A stretch of DNA of 64,000 bases from Vibrio bathopelagicus. GTDB lineage: Bacteria > Pseudomonadota > Gammaproteobacteria > Enterobacterales > Vibrionaceae. Positions 39,087 through 50,032 of this stretch are shown piece by piece. The notes below the pieces were generated by a model that did no database searches, was not told the DNA's origin, and saw only the letters and a list, made by a program, of their open reading frames with translations. The position numbers were made by a program, and so were the translations under genes. The DNA lies in contig NZ_CP062500.1 of assembly GCF_014879975.1 (NCBI RefSeq), positions 2,356,001-2,420,000 of the forward strand. The letters run 5' to 3'. Every line of letters starts with the position of its first letter. Positions within the stretch are counted from its first letter, which is position 1.

Positions 39087-40067
39087 ATGTTTGATCAATT
39101 TACTTCACCGTTTAAGTTGAAAGACAAAGGCATAATGGGAATGAACAAGCGTAACCATAGTTATATTGGTCGCTATAATGATCGTTCCAAGTATCCACTC
39201 GTTGATGACAAGCTTAAGACTAAAATTATTGCTGAACAGGCTGGTGCAACCGTACCAAAGTTGATTGGCGTAATTGGTCACCAAGCTGAAGTAAAAACAA
39301 TCCATAAAATGGTTAAAGAGTGGCCTGGCTTTGTTATTAAGCCAGCGCAAGGAAGTGGCGGTAAAGGCATCCTTGTCGTGATCTCTCATAAAGATGGGGT
39401 TTACACCAAACCATCGGGTTCAACCATTAACGAAGAAGACGTAGAGCGTCACATCAGTAATGCTCTAGCCGGTCTTTTCTCACTAGGTGGTAAGAACGAC
39501 GTAGCTGTAGTTGAAAACCTCATCAAGTTTGACGAGTGTTTCGAAGGCTTCAGTTACGAAGGCGTGCCAGATGTACGAATCATCGTATTTAAAGGCTACC
39601 CTGTGATGGCGATGATGCGTCTTTCTACTTCAGCTTCTGACGGTAAGGCAAACTTGCACCAAGGTGCTGTGGGTGTCGGTATTTGCATCGCGACCGGAAA
39701 AGCCGTTCGTGCGGTTCAGTTTGACCAACCAGTAACTCACCACCCAGATACAGGGAAAGAGTTGGCGGCACTTCAAGTGCCGCATTGGGAGAAACTACTG
39801 ACTCTTGCATCAAGCGCTTGGGAAATGACAGGTCTTGGTTACATGGGTACTGACATGGTTTTAGACCAAGAAGAAGGCCCTATGGTACTGGAGCTTAATG
39901 CTCGACCTGGATTAGCAATACAGATTGCAAACGGCGCAGGTTTACTACCTCGCTTGCATCATATTGAAAATCTAGGCACACCCGCGGAATACCCAAAAGC
40001 TGCAGAGCGCGTTGCCTACGCTGCTAAGCAATTTGGTGTTCACGGTAACGAAATTGTACCGAGCTAA
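39087..40067 (+). CDS. RimK-like ATP-grasp ligase (alpha-L-glutamate ligase-like)
   Basis: 326 residues. ATP-grasp fold: lid/phosphate segment GFVIKPAQGSGGKGILVV (about 76-93), the metal-binding end VLELNARPGLAIQIANGAGL (about 269-288), and between them DVRIIVFKGYPVMAMMR. Such enzymes form amide bonds by an acyl-phosphate intermediate, often adding an amino acid to a carboxyl group. Its substrate here is unknown; RimK itself acts on ribosomal protein S6. Third gene of the operon, closed by a strong terminator. Confidence 0.82.
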   Translation: MFDQFTSPFKLKDKGIMGMNKRNHSYIGRYNDRSKYPLVDDKLKTKIIAEQAGATVPKLIGVIGHQAEVKTIHKMVKEWPGFVIKPAQGSGGKGILVVISHKDGVYTKPSGSTINEEDVERHISNALAGLFSLGGKNDVAVVENLIKFDECFEGFSYEGVPDVRIIVFKGYPVMAMMRLSTSASDGKANLHQGAVGVGICIATGKAVRAVQFDQPVTHHPDTGKELAALQVPHWEKLLTLASSAWEMTGLGYMGTDMVLDQEEGPMVLELNARPGLAIQIANGAGLLPRLHHIENLGTPAEYPKAAERVAYAAKQFGVHGNEIVPS

Positions 40068-40141
40068 TCTAAATGAAGAGCTAGCCAAGTTAAGCTTGGT
40101 GACTGAGTAAGTAATTCGATACCTAATCGAGTTCAATAGAA

Positions 40142-40175
40142 AAGCCGCATAACTCTGAGAGTTACGCGGCTTTTT
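40142..40175. terminator. Bidirectional terminator after the ATP-grasp gene
   Basis: AAAGCCGCATAACTC / GAGTTACGCGGCTTT hairpin with flanking A and T runs. It can stop the rightward operon and the leftward formate dehydrogenase gene. Confidence 0.88.
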
Positions 40176-40205
40176 AATGTCTGAAGCTCAAGTTAGCGTA
40201 TTAAG

Positions 40206-43200
40206 CTAGGCCTCAGTTGCTTGAGTTTCACGCTTGCGGATTGGGTCAATACGTACAGCCGCTACCTTAAATTCTGGGATCTTGGCATGCGGATCCGTTG
40301 CTGTCGTCGTCAAGCGGTTTACCGGAGATTCCACGAAATGAAATGGAATAAACACCACGCCCTTTTGCATTCGTTTAGTAACAAAAGCAGCTATTTCAAT
40401 TTCACCACGACGGGTCGATACTTTTAACATCTGTCCATTCGAGATCCCTAACGCTTCAGCATCATGAACACTGACCATTGCTCGCGGCCCGGCTAAGTTA
40501 TCTAACCCTTTTGTCTTGCGAGTCATGGTACCCGTATGGAACTGCTCCAGCACACGACCCGTCGTTAGCACTAATGGGTATTCTGAATCTGGCAGCTCTG
40601 CCGCGTATCGAAACGGAATTGCTTCCATCTGACCACGCCCTCGAGTGAATTGAGTTTGGTGCATGATGCGAGTTCCGTCAGGGTTGTTCTTATTGCTCGG
40701 CCACTGGACACCATTCACTGTAATATTCTCCCAACGTAAGCCACCATATTGCGGTGTTACTCTTGCTATCTCATTGGTAATATCGGCAACGGTGCTATAG
40801 CCCCAACCGCCGCCCATTGCGTTGGCTAGCATCTGAATAATCACCCAATCCTCTTTCGCTTCACCTGGAGGGTTAACCGCAGGATTAATACGCTGAACAC
40901 GACGCTCGGTGTTAGTAAAGTGACCAGACTTTTCAGCAAACGAGCAAGATGGCAGAACCACATCTGCATACTGCGCCGTTTCGGTTAAGAAGATGTCTTG
41001 AACAACAAGGAAATCCAGCGCTTCAAGTCCTTCAATTACGTGCGCTTGGTTTGGATCACTGAGCACTGGGTTTTCGCCCATCACGTATAAACCACGTACG
41101 TCACGGTGACACGCCGCATCGATAATCTCTGTGAGCGTTAAACCCGTTTCAGCAGGCAAATCGGAAACGCCCCACTCCATCGCAAATTTTTGACGAACCA
41201 TTGGATTATACACTTTCTGATAACCCGGTAGATTGTTTGGCAACGCGCCCATGTCACATGCGCCCTGAACATTGGATTGACCACGTAAAGGGTTGATACC
41301 ACCACCTTCAATACCGATGTTGCCACACAAGAGTTGCAGGTTAGCAATCGAGCGAACGTTATCGTGCCCTGTGGTGTGTTGCGTAATACCCATTGAGTAA
41401 TACACCGCCGTGCGTTCTGCGGTGCCAATCAAACGCGCCATCGCGAAGATGTCTTCCGCTTTCACACCTGTCACTAGTTCCACTTTGTCTAAGGAATAGC
41501 TTGGTGACATGACCTCTTGCAGCAAGGTATCAAAACCATCAACGCGATCTTCGATATACTCTTGGTCATACCAACCGTGTTTGATGATCTGCTGCATCAC
41601 ACCATTAATCAGCATCACATCGGTACCCGGTCGGTGCGCTAAGTAAAGTTCAGCATGGTCTGCAATATCGATTCGTTTTGGATCGGCAACGATCAATCGC
41701 GCTCCACCATGTCTCACCGCTTGCTTGATATGCGAACCAATAATTGGGTGCGCCGAAGTGGTGTCTGATCCAATAATAAAGATCACATCTGAGTGCTTGA
41801 TACTTGGAATATCATTGGTCATCGCTCCACTGCCCAGAGAGGCCTCTAAACCCGTTACGGTTGAAGCGTGGCAAAGGCGAGCACAATGGTCGACGTTGTT
41901 GGTTCCAAGCTCACGGCGGATGAATTTTTGGAACGCATAGTTATCTTCGTTGGTGGTTTTAGCCGATGAAAAACCCGCTAGAGCATTACTACCAAAGCCT
42001 TGTTTAATCGCAGTAAATTTATCAGCGATCAATTTAATCGCTTCATCCCAACTTGCGGGTTGTAGCCAGCCATCTTTGCGGATTAATGGCGTGGTCAGAC
42101 GCGCATCGCTGCCGACAAAATCGAAGCCAAATCGCCCTTTCACACACAACATCCCTTCATTGACCGGAGAATCACCACCCTCGATGTAGCGGATCTTGTT
42201 CTTAGCTTCATCAACGTGCATAGTGAGCTTGCAACCCACACCACAATAGGTGCAGATGGTGTCGACTTTCTTGAGTGCGCCTGTGTCGCCTTGCTTTTTG
42301 TCTCTCGCATCCACCATCGCGCCCGTTGGACATGCCTGAATACAAGATCCACATTGAACACAGTTAGAATCGCCCATTAAGGTTTTGTCGGCGCCAAAGT
42401 TAGGACGACATTCAGGTCTTGACGCAGGCTTACCATCAGACTGATTCATGAAGCTTAAAACGCCATGTACATTCTGTTCGCGACACGCTTGGATACACTG
42501 ACCGCAACTGATGCAACGATTGGCATCAAAAATGATGAATTCAGAACTGTCATCAACCGCGAATTTTTGTCTGGTTAAACCGACCTTAGCTTCTTCAGCG
42601 CGAATCGCTTGCCAGCTGTCGTTAGAAGCCACATTGATTTTGTATTCTGGATGCGTTTGCGTTGCCTTGTATTCAGTCGAATAATCTCGCAGGTCGCAAT
42701 CGGTATTAGCTTGGCAGCCACACTCTAAACATCTTGCCGCTTCAGCTATCGCATCGGCATTATCAAAGCCAGTTTCTACTTCGTCAAAACTTTGCTCGCG
42801 CTGCTCTGGGGTGAGCTCTGGCATGATCTTACGAGCCATTCGCTGTATCGATTTATATTGCTCTGGGTCAACAGCTTTTAGCTGCTTTTGCTTTCTTGAA
42901 TTGAAAGGCTTAGCAGGGATCTGATTCATGTCACCATTAAAGAATCGGTCGATCGCTTGCGCAGCAATTCGGCCATCCCCCACCGCTTCGACAGCGGTTG
43001 CTGGGCCACGTCGAAAATCGCCAATACTGAAGATATTACCTGTTCCCGTGTGCATGGTTTGTGGATCAGCATCAGCCGTATTCCAACGCGTTAACGGGAT
43101 TTCTAGCGATTCATTGTCCATAAAGCTAAGATCAGGCTTTTGTGACACGGCAGCAATCACGGTATCGAAAGCCTCAACAAAAAACTCACCCGTAGGTTTC

Positions 43201-44435
43201 GGACTACGACGACCCGATGCATCTGCAGGGCCAAGTGCCATACGCTCCAATCGAATTTCCGATACATGACCATTCTCATCAGCAACATTTTCAGCAGGGT
43301 TAGTCAAGAAATGGAATTTGACGCCTTCGTGTTCAGCTTCTTCGATTTCGTAGTCTTCCGCCGGCATCTCATCTCGCGTGCGACGATAAATCAGCGTGGT
43401 GTCCGCACCGTCACGCACTGCGGTTCGAGCACAGTCAATCGCCGTATTACCACCGCCAATAACCGCCACTTTTTTGCCCGTAGTGAACTGTTTGTCGGTG
43501 ACATAATCTTTCAGGTAATCGACACCCAAATAGCAACCGCCAAGGTCGCTACCCGGATAGTTCATTTCAACCGCTTGCGATGCACCAACCGCTAAACAAA
43601 CAGCATCAAAATCGTTACTCAAATCAGACAGTGTAAAATCAACACCAAGTTTTTTTTCACACTCTACCGACATCCCGTTACGACACATCAGCTCGATTTC
43701 TTTATCCAAAATCGACTTCGGTAAGCGATATTCAGGAATCCCATAACGCAACCAACCACCAGCTTTAGGCATCGACTCATAAACACTGACATCATAACCT
43801 TCATTAGATAGGTAATAGCCTGCCGTAAGGCCTCCAGGGCCACTACCGACAATCGCAATGCTCTTGCCTTTGCTGGGTTTCTTCGCTGGCGTGTAGCTTT
43901 CTTGAGCAGCCAAATCGGCATCGGCTGCGTGTCGCTTGAGTTGGCGAATCGCAATAGAATCATCGACTAAGTTTCGACGACATTCCGTTTCACAGAAAGC
44001 AGGACATACACGACCAATCGATAGCGGCATTGGCAGTGTTTTCTTAATCACTTCAATAGCTTTGGTATGATCATTTTGCGCAATGTGATGTAGGTAAGAC
44101 TGGATATCTACTCCCGCCGGGCAAGCGGTTTGGCATGGTGCCTCACAGTCAGCATAATGGTCAGTCATTATGCGATTCAACGCTTCTTGTCGATGATTCG
44201 TTAGCTGTTTTGACTGAGTAGTGATGTTCAATCCATTCGACACCTCTAGTTCACAAGAGCGTGTCATCCCCACACCATCCACTTCAACCACACACAGGTC
44301 ACACGGTACTTTATCCGCTGTTTTGTTCAAACCACATAACGATGGAATCTCTAAACCACATGTTTTTGCTGCCTCAAGAACGGTTTGCCCTTGTTCAACG
44401 ATTCGAAATTTTCCATCAATGACGATTTGAATCAT
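40206..44435 (-). CDS. Fused formate dehydrogenase alpha subunit / NAD(P)H-type oxidoreductase
   Basis: 1409 residues from ATG 44435 (AGGA upstream; the further upstream in-frame codons look untranslated). Domains in order: plant-type 2Fe-2S ferredoxin (cysteines in CGLEIPSLCGLNKTADKVPCDLC); Cys-rich 4Fe-4S domain (DCEAPCQTACPAG, GRVCPAFCETECRR); GltD-like flavin domain with IVGSGPGGLTAGYYL and VIGGGNTAIDCART; two ferredoxin repeats (CISCGQCIQAC, CVQCGSCIQACP); then the molybdopterin part with CTYCGVGCKL cluster and catalytic C855 in CARLCHASTVTGL, a TGC codon where E. coli FdhF has selenocysteine. The fusion suggests a soluble enzyme moving electrons between formate and NAD(P). Substrate and cofactor are inferred. 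Confidence 0.85.
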   Translation of the reverse strand: MIQIVIDGKFRIVEQGQTVLEAAKTCGLEIPSLCGLNKTADKVPCDLCVVEVDGVGMTRSCELEVSNGLNITTQSKQLTNHRQEALNRIMTDHYADCEAPCQTACPAGVDIQSYLHHIAQNDHTKAIEVIKKTLPMPLSIGRVCPAFCETECRRNLVDDSIAIRQLKRHAADADLAAQESYTPAKKPSKGKSIAIVGSGPGGLTAGYYLSNEGYDVSVYESMPKAGGWLRYGIPEYRLPKSILDKEIELMCRNGMSVECEKKLGVDFTLSDLSNDFDAVCLAVGASQAVEMNYPGSDLGGCYLGVDYLKDYVTDKQFTTGKKVAVIGGGNTAIDCARTAVRDGADTTLIYRRTRDEMPAEDYEIEEAEHEGVKFHFLTNPAENVADENGHVSEIRLERMALGPADASGRRSPKPTGEFFVEAFDTVIAAVSQKPDLSFMDNESLEIPLTRWNTADADPQTMHTGTGNIFSIGDFRRGPATAVEAVGDGRIAAQAIDRFFNGDMNQIPAKPFNSRKQKQLKAVDPEQYKSIQRMARKIMPELTPEQREQSFDEVETGFDNADAIAEAARCLECGCQANTDCDLRDYSTEYKATQTHPEYKINVASNDSWQAIRAEEAKVGLTRQKFAVDDSSEFIIFDANRCISCGQCIQACREQNVHGVLSFMNQSDGKPASRPECRPNFGADKTLMGDSNCVQCGSCIQACPTGAMVDARDKKQGDTGALKKVDTICTYCGVGCKLTMHVDEAKNKIRYIEGGDSPVNEGMLCVKGRFGFDFVGSDARLTTPLIRKDGWLQPASWDEAIKLIADKFTAIKQGFGSNALAGFSSAKTTNEDNYAFQKFIRRELGTNNVDHCARLCHASTVTGLEASLGSGAMTNDIPSIKHSDVIFIIGSDTTSAHPIIGSHIKQAVRHGGARLIVADPKRIDIADHAELYLAHRPGTDVMLINGVMQQIIKHGWYDQEYIEDRVDGFDTLLQEVMSPSYSLDKVELVTGVKAEDIFAMARLIGTAERTAVYYSMGITQHTTGHDNVRSIANLQLLCGNIGIEGGGINPLRGQSNVQGACDMGALPNNLPGYQKVYNPMVRQKFAMEWGVSDLPAETGLTLTEIIDAACHRDVRGLYVMGENPVLSDPNQAHVIEGLEALDFLVVQDIFLTETAQYADVVLPSCSFAEKSGHFTNTERRVQRINPAVNPPGEAKEDWVIIQMLANAMGGGWGYSTVADITNEIARVTPQYGGLRWENITVNGVQWPSNKNNPDGTRIMHQTQFTRGRGQMEAIPFRYAAELPDSEYPLVLTTGRVLEQFHTGTMTRKTKGLDNLAGPRAMVSVHDAEALGISNGQMLKVSTRRGEIEIAAFVTKRMQKGVVFIPFHFVESPVNRLTTTATDPHAKIPEFKVAAVRIDPIRKRETQATEA

Positions 44436-44768
44436 AGCTTGTCCTACCTTCCAGTTTGCGTAACAGTCACGCTCAAAAATAATTATTGGCACAGCAATGC
44501 GATGACACTACTGCCATTCATTACCATACATTAATTGTGGTTTTGTGCGTGTGACCTCAAACAAGTTCCATTGATAATAACCACAAGGTATGAGTGGTCT
44601 TATCAGTACATAAAGGGGCTGAATTGGGAGTTGGGAATCAGCACAGCTTGAGATCGTCGGATTCGAGATACAAAAAAGCCCCTAATGATTAGGGGCTTTG
44701 AATAAATATCATTGAGTCGCTTTCGAGCTTATAGCTCAGCTATCAAGGTTATAACTCAACTATTAAAC
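44436..44768. other. Intergenic region with mukB terminator and degenerate 20-bp repeats
   Basis: 333 bases between the formate dehydrogenase start and the mukB stop. It should hold the dehydrogenase promoter, which I could not place. AAAAAAGCCCC-TA...TAGGGGCTTT at 44672-44700 is the mukB terminator. Between it and mukB are three tandem near-copies of a 20-base unit (44727-44746, 44747-44766, 44767-44786), the last running over the mukB stop codon. Confidence 0.6.
44672..44700 (-). terminator. Terminator of the muk operon
   Basis: AAAGCCCCTA-atga-TTAGGGGCTTT hairpin with A6 before it (T6 on the minus strand), about 70 bases past mukB. Confidence 0.85.
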
Positions 44769-47700
44769 TTATTGCTCAGTTTCTTCGAGAAGCTCTTGCA
44801 CCGGAGATACCGGTTTGTTTTGAGCAAAGCCTCTTAAGCCAACAACGTGTACATGTTCGTGGTCTTTGAAGACCTTACGAACCAGTTTGTAGGTTGTGCC
44901 TTTCTCTGGGCTAATGTTCTCTGGCGCAGCAATCAGAAGCTGCATGCCTAGACGGTCACACAGTTCAAACAGCGTAGAGATAGACTTAGAATCCAGACGT
45001 GCTGCTTCATCAAGGAACAACAAACGACATGGAACGATGTCTTTGCTACGAAGTCGACGAGACTCCTCTTCCCAGCTCTGAATAACCATCAATAGGATTG
45101 ACTGACCAGTACCGATCGCCTCACCCGTAGACAGTGCACCCGATTCCGCTTGTAACCAACCATCTGAACCACGGTTAACTTCAACACTTAGCTCTAGGTA
45201 GTTACGGTAATCCAGTAGCTCTTCACCGAGAACTTGTGGAGAACGTTGACCCATATCGATATGTGGATTCACGCGTTGGAACAACTTCGCCATCGCTTCA
45301 GAGAAGGTAAAACGAGTACTTTCGAACAAGTCTTTGTGCTGCTCCTGTTGAGTCGCTAGACCCGATAGCAAGATCTCGTGGCTTTCACGAATCTTAACGT
45401 TCAAACGCACGCCCTTAACCTGACCAAAGAAGATATTCGATAGACCTTGGTTCAGCATACGGATACGGTTCTGCTCACGCTGAATCGTCTTCTTGATGAT
45501 GCTTGCTACCGATTCAGAGCTGATCGCTAGACGGTTTTCACGCTGCGTCAGTTCTTCTGTTAGACGAGCAAGTTCAACTTCCATCTCTTCAATTGCTTCA
45601 ACCGGATCATCCGTATGAATGATGTCTTGGCGAATGCGCTCACGAAGGTGTTGGTAAACCGCAATGTAGAACAGAACTTTACGCTCTGGATGCGCGTTGT
45701 CTTCAGATAGACGCAGCGAATCACGAAGGTCTTCATTGTCTGACACAGCCAAACGCAGTGCACCCAGTGATTTATCCGACATAGAGCGAAGCTCGCCTGC
45801 CGTTAGATAAGCCAGTTCACGTTTATGCAGACGACGTTCAACATCATTCTCACGTGCTAAACGAAGTACTGAACACCAACCCGCTTTCGCTGCAACAACG
45901 AAGGTACGAAGCTCGGTGTATTCTTTCTGTACTTTCTTAAGACGCTTAGCCAGTGCTTTCATCTCAAGTTCAGTTGACGTAATAGTACGCTCGTATTCAC
46001 TCTTACGGCCACGAGAAGTATGCAAACGTTCATGCAGTTCGTCACGACGGCGTACTGCACGTTCTTCAGCGCCTTCATCAGCATTTACGCCAAACTCTTG
46101 AAGCTCTTGTTTGAACTCTTGAACCGTTTCTTGTTTCGCTTGATGTGAGCTCTTCAGTGCTGCCAATACTTGGTTGTACTGGTTCATCTGTTCACGAGCT
46201 TGCTTCAAGCCATCACGGCCTTTGGTTCTTGCTTGTTCTGCTTGAATCAACTTCGCTTTCAATTGCTCACTCAGTTCGCTGCTCTTGTTGAGCAGGTCTA
46301 CAGAATCCGCGTAAGCAAAGTAGTGACGACGTTCGATTAAGTCAGAAAGAGCAAACACTTTACCTTTCAAGCTTTGTAGAGCTTGGTCTGCTTGTTGGTA
46401 TTGCGCTTCTAGTGCCTCGAACTGTTCTGGGTCAGCATCTAGTGCTGAAACGATCTGCTCGAGCGAAGCCAGTGCTTTGCCATGGTTGTTCAAATACGAC
46501 TTCGCTTCACTCAAACGCTCTAGTTGCGCTTCCAATTCAGCAAGACGTTCAACCAATGTTTCGTCTTCTAAAATACGAACCATTGGTGCTAATTTGTCTA
46601 GTGCACCGATTGCCTGCTTGCTTTGTAGAAGTTGGCTACGTTGCTGTTGTTCTTTAGAGCCTAGCTCTGCCAGAGAACGTACAATTTGGTTACGCTTATC
46701 GCGAATAGACGCTAGCGCCTGCTCTGGATCAGCGTTGAACGCAACGTGCAGATGCTTAGCAACAAAGCTGTTGAATGCTTGGTATAGGCGATTCAGTTTC
46801 TGCGAATCGAACGCTGCTTTCGCGTGGTTCTCAACAACCACATCACGCTCTTCACGTAATTTCTCTAAACGTTGCTCACGAGCCGCACGTCCAAACAGTG
46901 GGATCTCAGGGAAACGAGAATAACGCATTTGGCGATCGTTCAGCTGAACACACACCGCGCCTTCGAGTTCGTCAGCATTGAATGAGCTGTCATCGAAGGC
47001 ATCGACATCGCCTTCAAGGATGTAAAGGTCGTCTGGGCAATCTTCAAGATCCACCAGCTTCTCTTTAATACCGTCAAGGTCTGACACAACAATCGCGTGA
47101 CGCGCTGGGCCATACATCGCGCTGAAATACGGTGCATCGCCAATGGTGATGTCGTCGTAAATTTCAGAAAGCAACACGCCACCCAGAGTATCCGCTAAGC
47201 CTTTCAGGCGAGGATCATTTGAACCACCCGGTGAGGCCAAGCGCTCAATCTCTTGTTCAAGTTGCGCACGGCGAGTCGCCAATTGATCTTTCGCGACCGC
47301 TTGAGATTTTTCGTCTTCCAGCACTTGCTGCATTTGAGTCATCACCGCTTGGCTATCTTCTAGATCAGCATCTGTTTGATCTCGTAATGTCTCAAGCGCG
47401 TCGTTGGCAGTGATCCATGCTGGAGCAATTGACTCCAGTTTTTGAATCTCTTGATCGTAATTTTGTTGAACACGACGTTGCTCACTTTTCGCTTCACGCA
47501 GATCTTCTTGAGCATACTCAAGAGACTCAATCTGCATAGCATGACGTTCGCGTTCTTCATCAAAGATCGCTTCATCCGTGAGTAAAACGTTGTGTTGCTT
47601 TTGGTATTCGGTCGCTAGCTCTTTGGCTTGACGCTGTTGTGCCACATCACGAGCTATGTCGCGGTGCTGGGCACGCCACTGCTGTTCGTTTTCGACAACG

Positions 47701-49229
47701 TGTTTTGCGTTACGGCCTTTCTCTAACGCTTGTTTAGCGCTGTCAGAGGCGTCTTTACGCTCTACATCACCCACAATGCTTTTAACAAGAGATAGCGCTT
47801 TGTCGAACTGCGCAGAGGCAGCAGAAGACATGTCTAGCTTATGTTTAGTAGACAGTAGCGTTTGAGTGCTTAATTCTTCTTGTGCTTTTAGCTCAGAAAC
47901 CAAAGTTAATGCGCTTTCTGCGGTAATCGATTCATCACCAAGTAGCTGCTTGGTTTTTTCTAATGCTTGAACCGCTTGCTGATATTGCAACGCACGAGTC
48001 TGCTGAACATCCAACGCTTGTTGGTAGTCAGCAAGCTGAGTTTTCAGACTATCCACTTCTTCTTCAGTAATGGTTGCCTGCTCTTCCGCTAGAAGTACTC
48101 GTTCTTGAGCTTCTTCAACCACCATCATCTGCTCTTCTAGACGCTCATTAAGCTCTTCTAGATCTTCGCTGTAGCGAGCAATTTTCTCTTGCTGACGAAG
48201 TGCAGTTTGAACTAACTGAAGATGATCTGAAGCCGCTTGATAATCTTGCTCAAGTGCCGATTCTTGATCAACCAACTGCTCCAACTCTTCTTGAACTCGA
48301 TTCAACAGGTTGTTTTGATTAAGCAAGGTCTCACGTGAGCCAAACAATTCACCACGGAATTTCATGGTTTGATCAAGCTTATTACGGCGATCATTCGCAT
48401 GGCGCATGTAATCTGCTGCCACGTAATTGGTCGATTCGGTGATCAAGTGCTTGAACAAATCACGATCCGACTGAGTCGTTTTGATCGCTTCGAGTGTCAT
48501 GCGGTTTTCGCGAAGTGCTGATTCCATATCTTGGAATGCTTTCTTCACACCACCATTTTGTGGCAGAAGGTAATCACGCAGTGAACGCGTAATCGCACTT
48601 GAGATACCACCATAAAGCGATGCTTCAATCAGGCGGTAGAATTTAGAACGATCGCTGCTGTTACGCAGTTTCTTCGGTACCACACCGTACTCAAACATTT
48701 GTGAGTGGTAATCTACAATCGAAGAGAAGGCTTTAAAGTGCGCGCCTTCGTATTGTGCAACCGCGGCTTTTACGTCGTTTAACTGACATACGCGTGCATG
48801 GCTGTCTGAAACGTTCTGAATCAAAACATCCGTTGGTTTAACATGGCTTGGAAGGCCTTGGATAACAAACGGTTTGATGTCTACTTTCTTATCACGACCC
48901 GCAACTTGCTGCAGTTTTACCGCAAACAATAGGCGTTGGTTACGAGAGTTCACTACATCTAACGCGGCATAACATGCGCCTGGCTGAAGCTTACCGTATA
49001 GGCCTTTATCACGAGAAGACTGTGAGCTACCCGCTTCCGTTGTATTACGGAAGTGCAGAAGACTTTGGTCAGGAATTAGCGCCGTGATGAATGCCGCCAT
49101 TGTGGTCGACTTACCCGCACCATTACCGCCAGAAAGCGTTGTAACCAATCCATCAATATCAAAAGTACGAGCAAAGAAGCCGTTCCAGTTGATCATGGTT
49201 AATGATTGATACTTACCTCTTTCAATCAT
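44769..49229 (-). CDS. mukB: Chromosome partition SMC-like ATPase MukB
   Basis: Condensin motor of MukBEF, 1486 residues, the same as E. coli MukB. N-terminal head with Walker [11 protein letters not shown] (34-43). Long coiled-coil arms rich in E, Q, L and A surround a central hinge (about 640-800, [30 protein letters not shown]). The C-terminal head has ABC signature [17 protein letters not shown] and Walker [12 protein letters not shown]. Start overlaps the mukE end by 4 bases. Confidence 0.98.
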   Translation of the reverse strand: MIERGKYQSLTMINWNGFFARTFDIDGLVTTLSGGNGAGKSTTMAAFITALIPDQSLLHFRNTTEAGSSQSSRDKGLYGKLQPGACYAALDVVNSRNQRLLFAVKLQQVAGRDKKVDIKPFVIQGLPSHVKPTDVLIQNVSDSHARVCQLNDVKAAVAQYEGAHFKAFSSIVDYHSQMFEYGVVPKKLRNSSDRSKFYRLIEASLYGGISSAITRSLRDYLLPQNGGVKKAFQDMESALRENRMTLEAIKTTQSDRDLFKHLITESTNYVAADYMRHANDRRNKLDQTMKFRGELFGSRETLLNQNNLLNRVQEELEQLVDQESALEQDYQAASDHLQLVQTALRQQEKIARYSEDLEELNERLEEQMMVVEEAQERVLLAEEQATITEEEVDSLKTQLADYQQALDVQQTRALQYQQAVQALEKTKQLLGDESITAESALTLVSELKAQEELSTQTLLSTKHKLDMSSAASAQFDKALSLVKSIVGDVERKDASDSAKQALEKGRNAKHVVENEQQWRAQHRDIARDVAQQRQAKELATEYQKQHNVLLTDEAIFDEERERHAMQIESLEYAQEDLREAKSEQRRVQQNYDQEIQKLESIAPAWITANDALETLRDQTDADLEDSQAVMTQMQQVLEDEKSQAVAKDQLATRRAQLEQEIERLASPGGSNDPRLKGLADTLGGVLLSEIYDDITIGDAPYFSAMYGPARHAIVVSDLDGIKEKLVDLEDCPDDLYILEGDVDAFDDSSFNADELEGAVCVQLNDRQMRYSRFPEIPLFGRAAREQRLEKLREERDVVVENHAKAAFDSQKLNRLYQAFNSFVAKHLHVAFNADPEQALASIRDKRNQIVRSLAELGSKEQQQRSQLLQSKQAIGALDKLAPMVRILEDETLVERLAELEAQLERLSEAKSYLNNHGKALASLEQIVSALDADPEQFEALEAQYQQADQALQSLKGKVFALSDLIERRHYFAYADSVDLLNKSSELSEQLKAKLIQAEQARTKGRDGLKQAREQMNQYNQVLAALKSSHQAKQETVQEFKQELQEFGVNADEGAEERAVRRRDELHERLHTSRGRKSEYERTITSTELEMKALAKRLKKVQKEYTELRTFVVAAKAGWCSVLRLARENDVERRLHKRELAYLTAGELRSMSDKSLGALRLAVSDNEDLRDSLRLSEDNAHPERKVLFYIAVYQHLRERIRQDIIHTDDPVEAIEEMEVELARLTEELTQRENRLAISSESVASIIKKTIQREQNRIRMLNQGLSNIFFGQVKGVRLNVKIRESHEILLSGLATQQEQHKDLFESTRFTFSEAMAKLFQRVNPHIDMGQRSPQVLGEELLDYRNYLELSVEVNRGSDGWLQAESGALSTGEAIGTGQSILLMVIQSWEEESRRLRSKDIVPCRLLFLDEAARLDSKSISTLFELCDRLGMQLLIAAPENISPEKGTTYKLVRKVFKDHEHVHVVGLRGFAQNKPVSPVQELLEETEQ

Positions 49230-50032
49230 GCATCACCTTCTACTTTATTCTGTTCGCCAAGGTTTGATTGATCATCAAAACCGGCTTGATCGTTAAAAAT
49301 GTCTTGCTGACCGTTTTCGTCTACGTCAGCATCTATTTCTGATACGGCTTCCGCTTGTTCTTCATTCAACAAGCTACCTTGGTTAGGCTCTTGAGTATGC
49401 ACCACAGCTTCACCATCACGGATAAGACGCAGTTGAGCTTCTTTCATATCATCGCCAACACGTACGTCAGCACCAAAGCGGAATACCGCTTCGCTGATAC
49501 GGAATTTGCCCGTCTCGCCAATCGCAATCAGCATGCCGATACGACGTAAACGACGTAAAGATGTGCGTACTTTTTCAAAGAGTTTTTCTTTATCCAAGTC
49601 AGAACCAGACGCACGGTTCGTCGCCAGTTTCATGAGTTTTTTCTCATCGGCTAGCGAAATCAGTTCATCAAATAGCTCTTGATTGGTAAAGATACCTTCG
49701 TGAGCCAAACGCTCTGGACTTAGGTATAAGAAACACAATACCTTACCGACGAGCATATCGAGCTCAGACAAAACGCTTCGACTAATCAAAGACGTAGAAC
49801 GCGGGCGCAGATAGAAGAAACCTTCAGGCGCTTTCACGAGTTCCGTGTTGTAGCGTTGGTAAAAATGCTGAAGTTCTACTTCGAAATCAGAAAGCAACGC
49901 GTGGTTGTCTAGGTCTTCTGTTGAAACATGCTTACCTGAACGCAGCATGCTGTCTAGCGCAGGGAACAACGGGTTCGCTATCGCTTTTACCAGTTTCTCT
50001 GGCATGTAATCATCAGTACTTGTTAATGACAT
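49226..50032 (-). CDS. mukE: Chromosome partition protein MukE
   Basis: Winged-helix (kite) subunit that bridges MukF and MukB. 268 residues from ATG 50032, a start inside the last codons of mukF (20-base overlap) with AAAGG upstream; a GTG six codons earlier (50050) is less likely. Core segments [18 protein letters not shown], [30 protein letters not shown] and [12 protein letters not shown] match E. coli MukE. The acidic C-terminal tail (about 30 residues, D/E/Q/N-rich) is longer than in E. coli. Confidence 0.96.
   Translation of the reverse strand: MSLTSTDDYMPEKLVKAIANPLFPALDSMLRSGKHVSTEDLDNHALLSDFEVELQHFYQRYNTELVKAPEGFFYLRPRSTSLISRSVLSELDMLVGKVLCFLYLSPERLAHEGIFTNQELFDELISLADEKKLMKLATNRASGSDLDKEKLFEKVRTSLRRLRRIGMLIAIGETGKFRISEAVFRFGADVRVGDDMKEAQLRLIRDGEAVVHTQEPNQGSLLNEEQAEAVSEIDADVDENGQQDIFNDQAGFDDQSNLGEQNKVEGDA

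Noticed and set aside
41871-41873. Selenocysteine in the formate dehydrogenase active site
   Set aside because: The codon is TGC, an ordinary cysteine, and no in-frame TGA interrupts the gene.
46477-46923. 148-codon rightward frame opposite mukB
   Set aside because: Antisense shadow of a coiled-coil gene; composition is Ser/Arg/Cys-rich noise.
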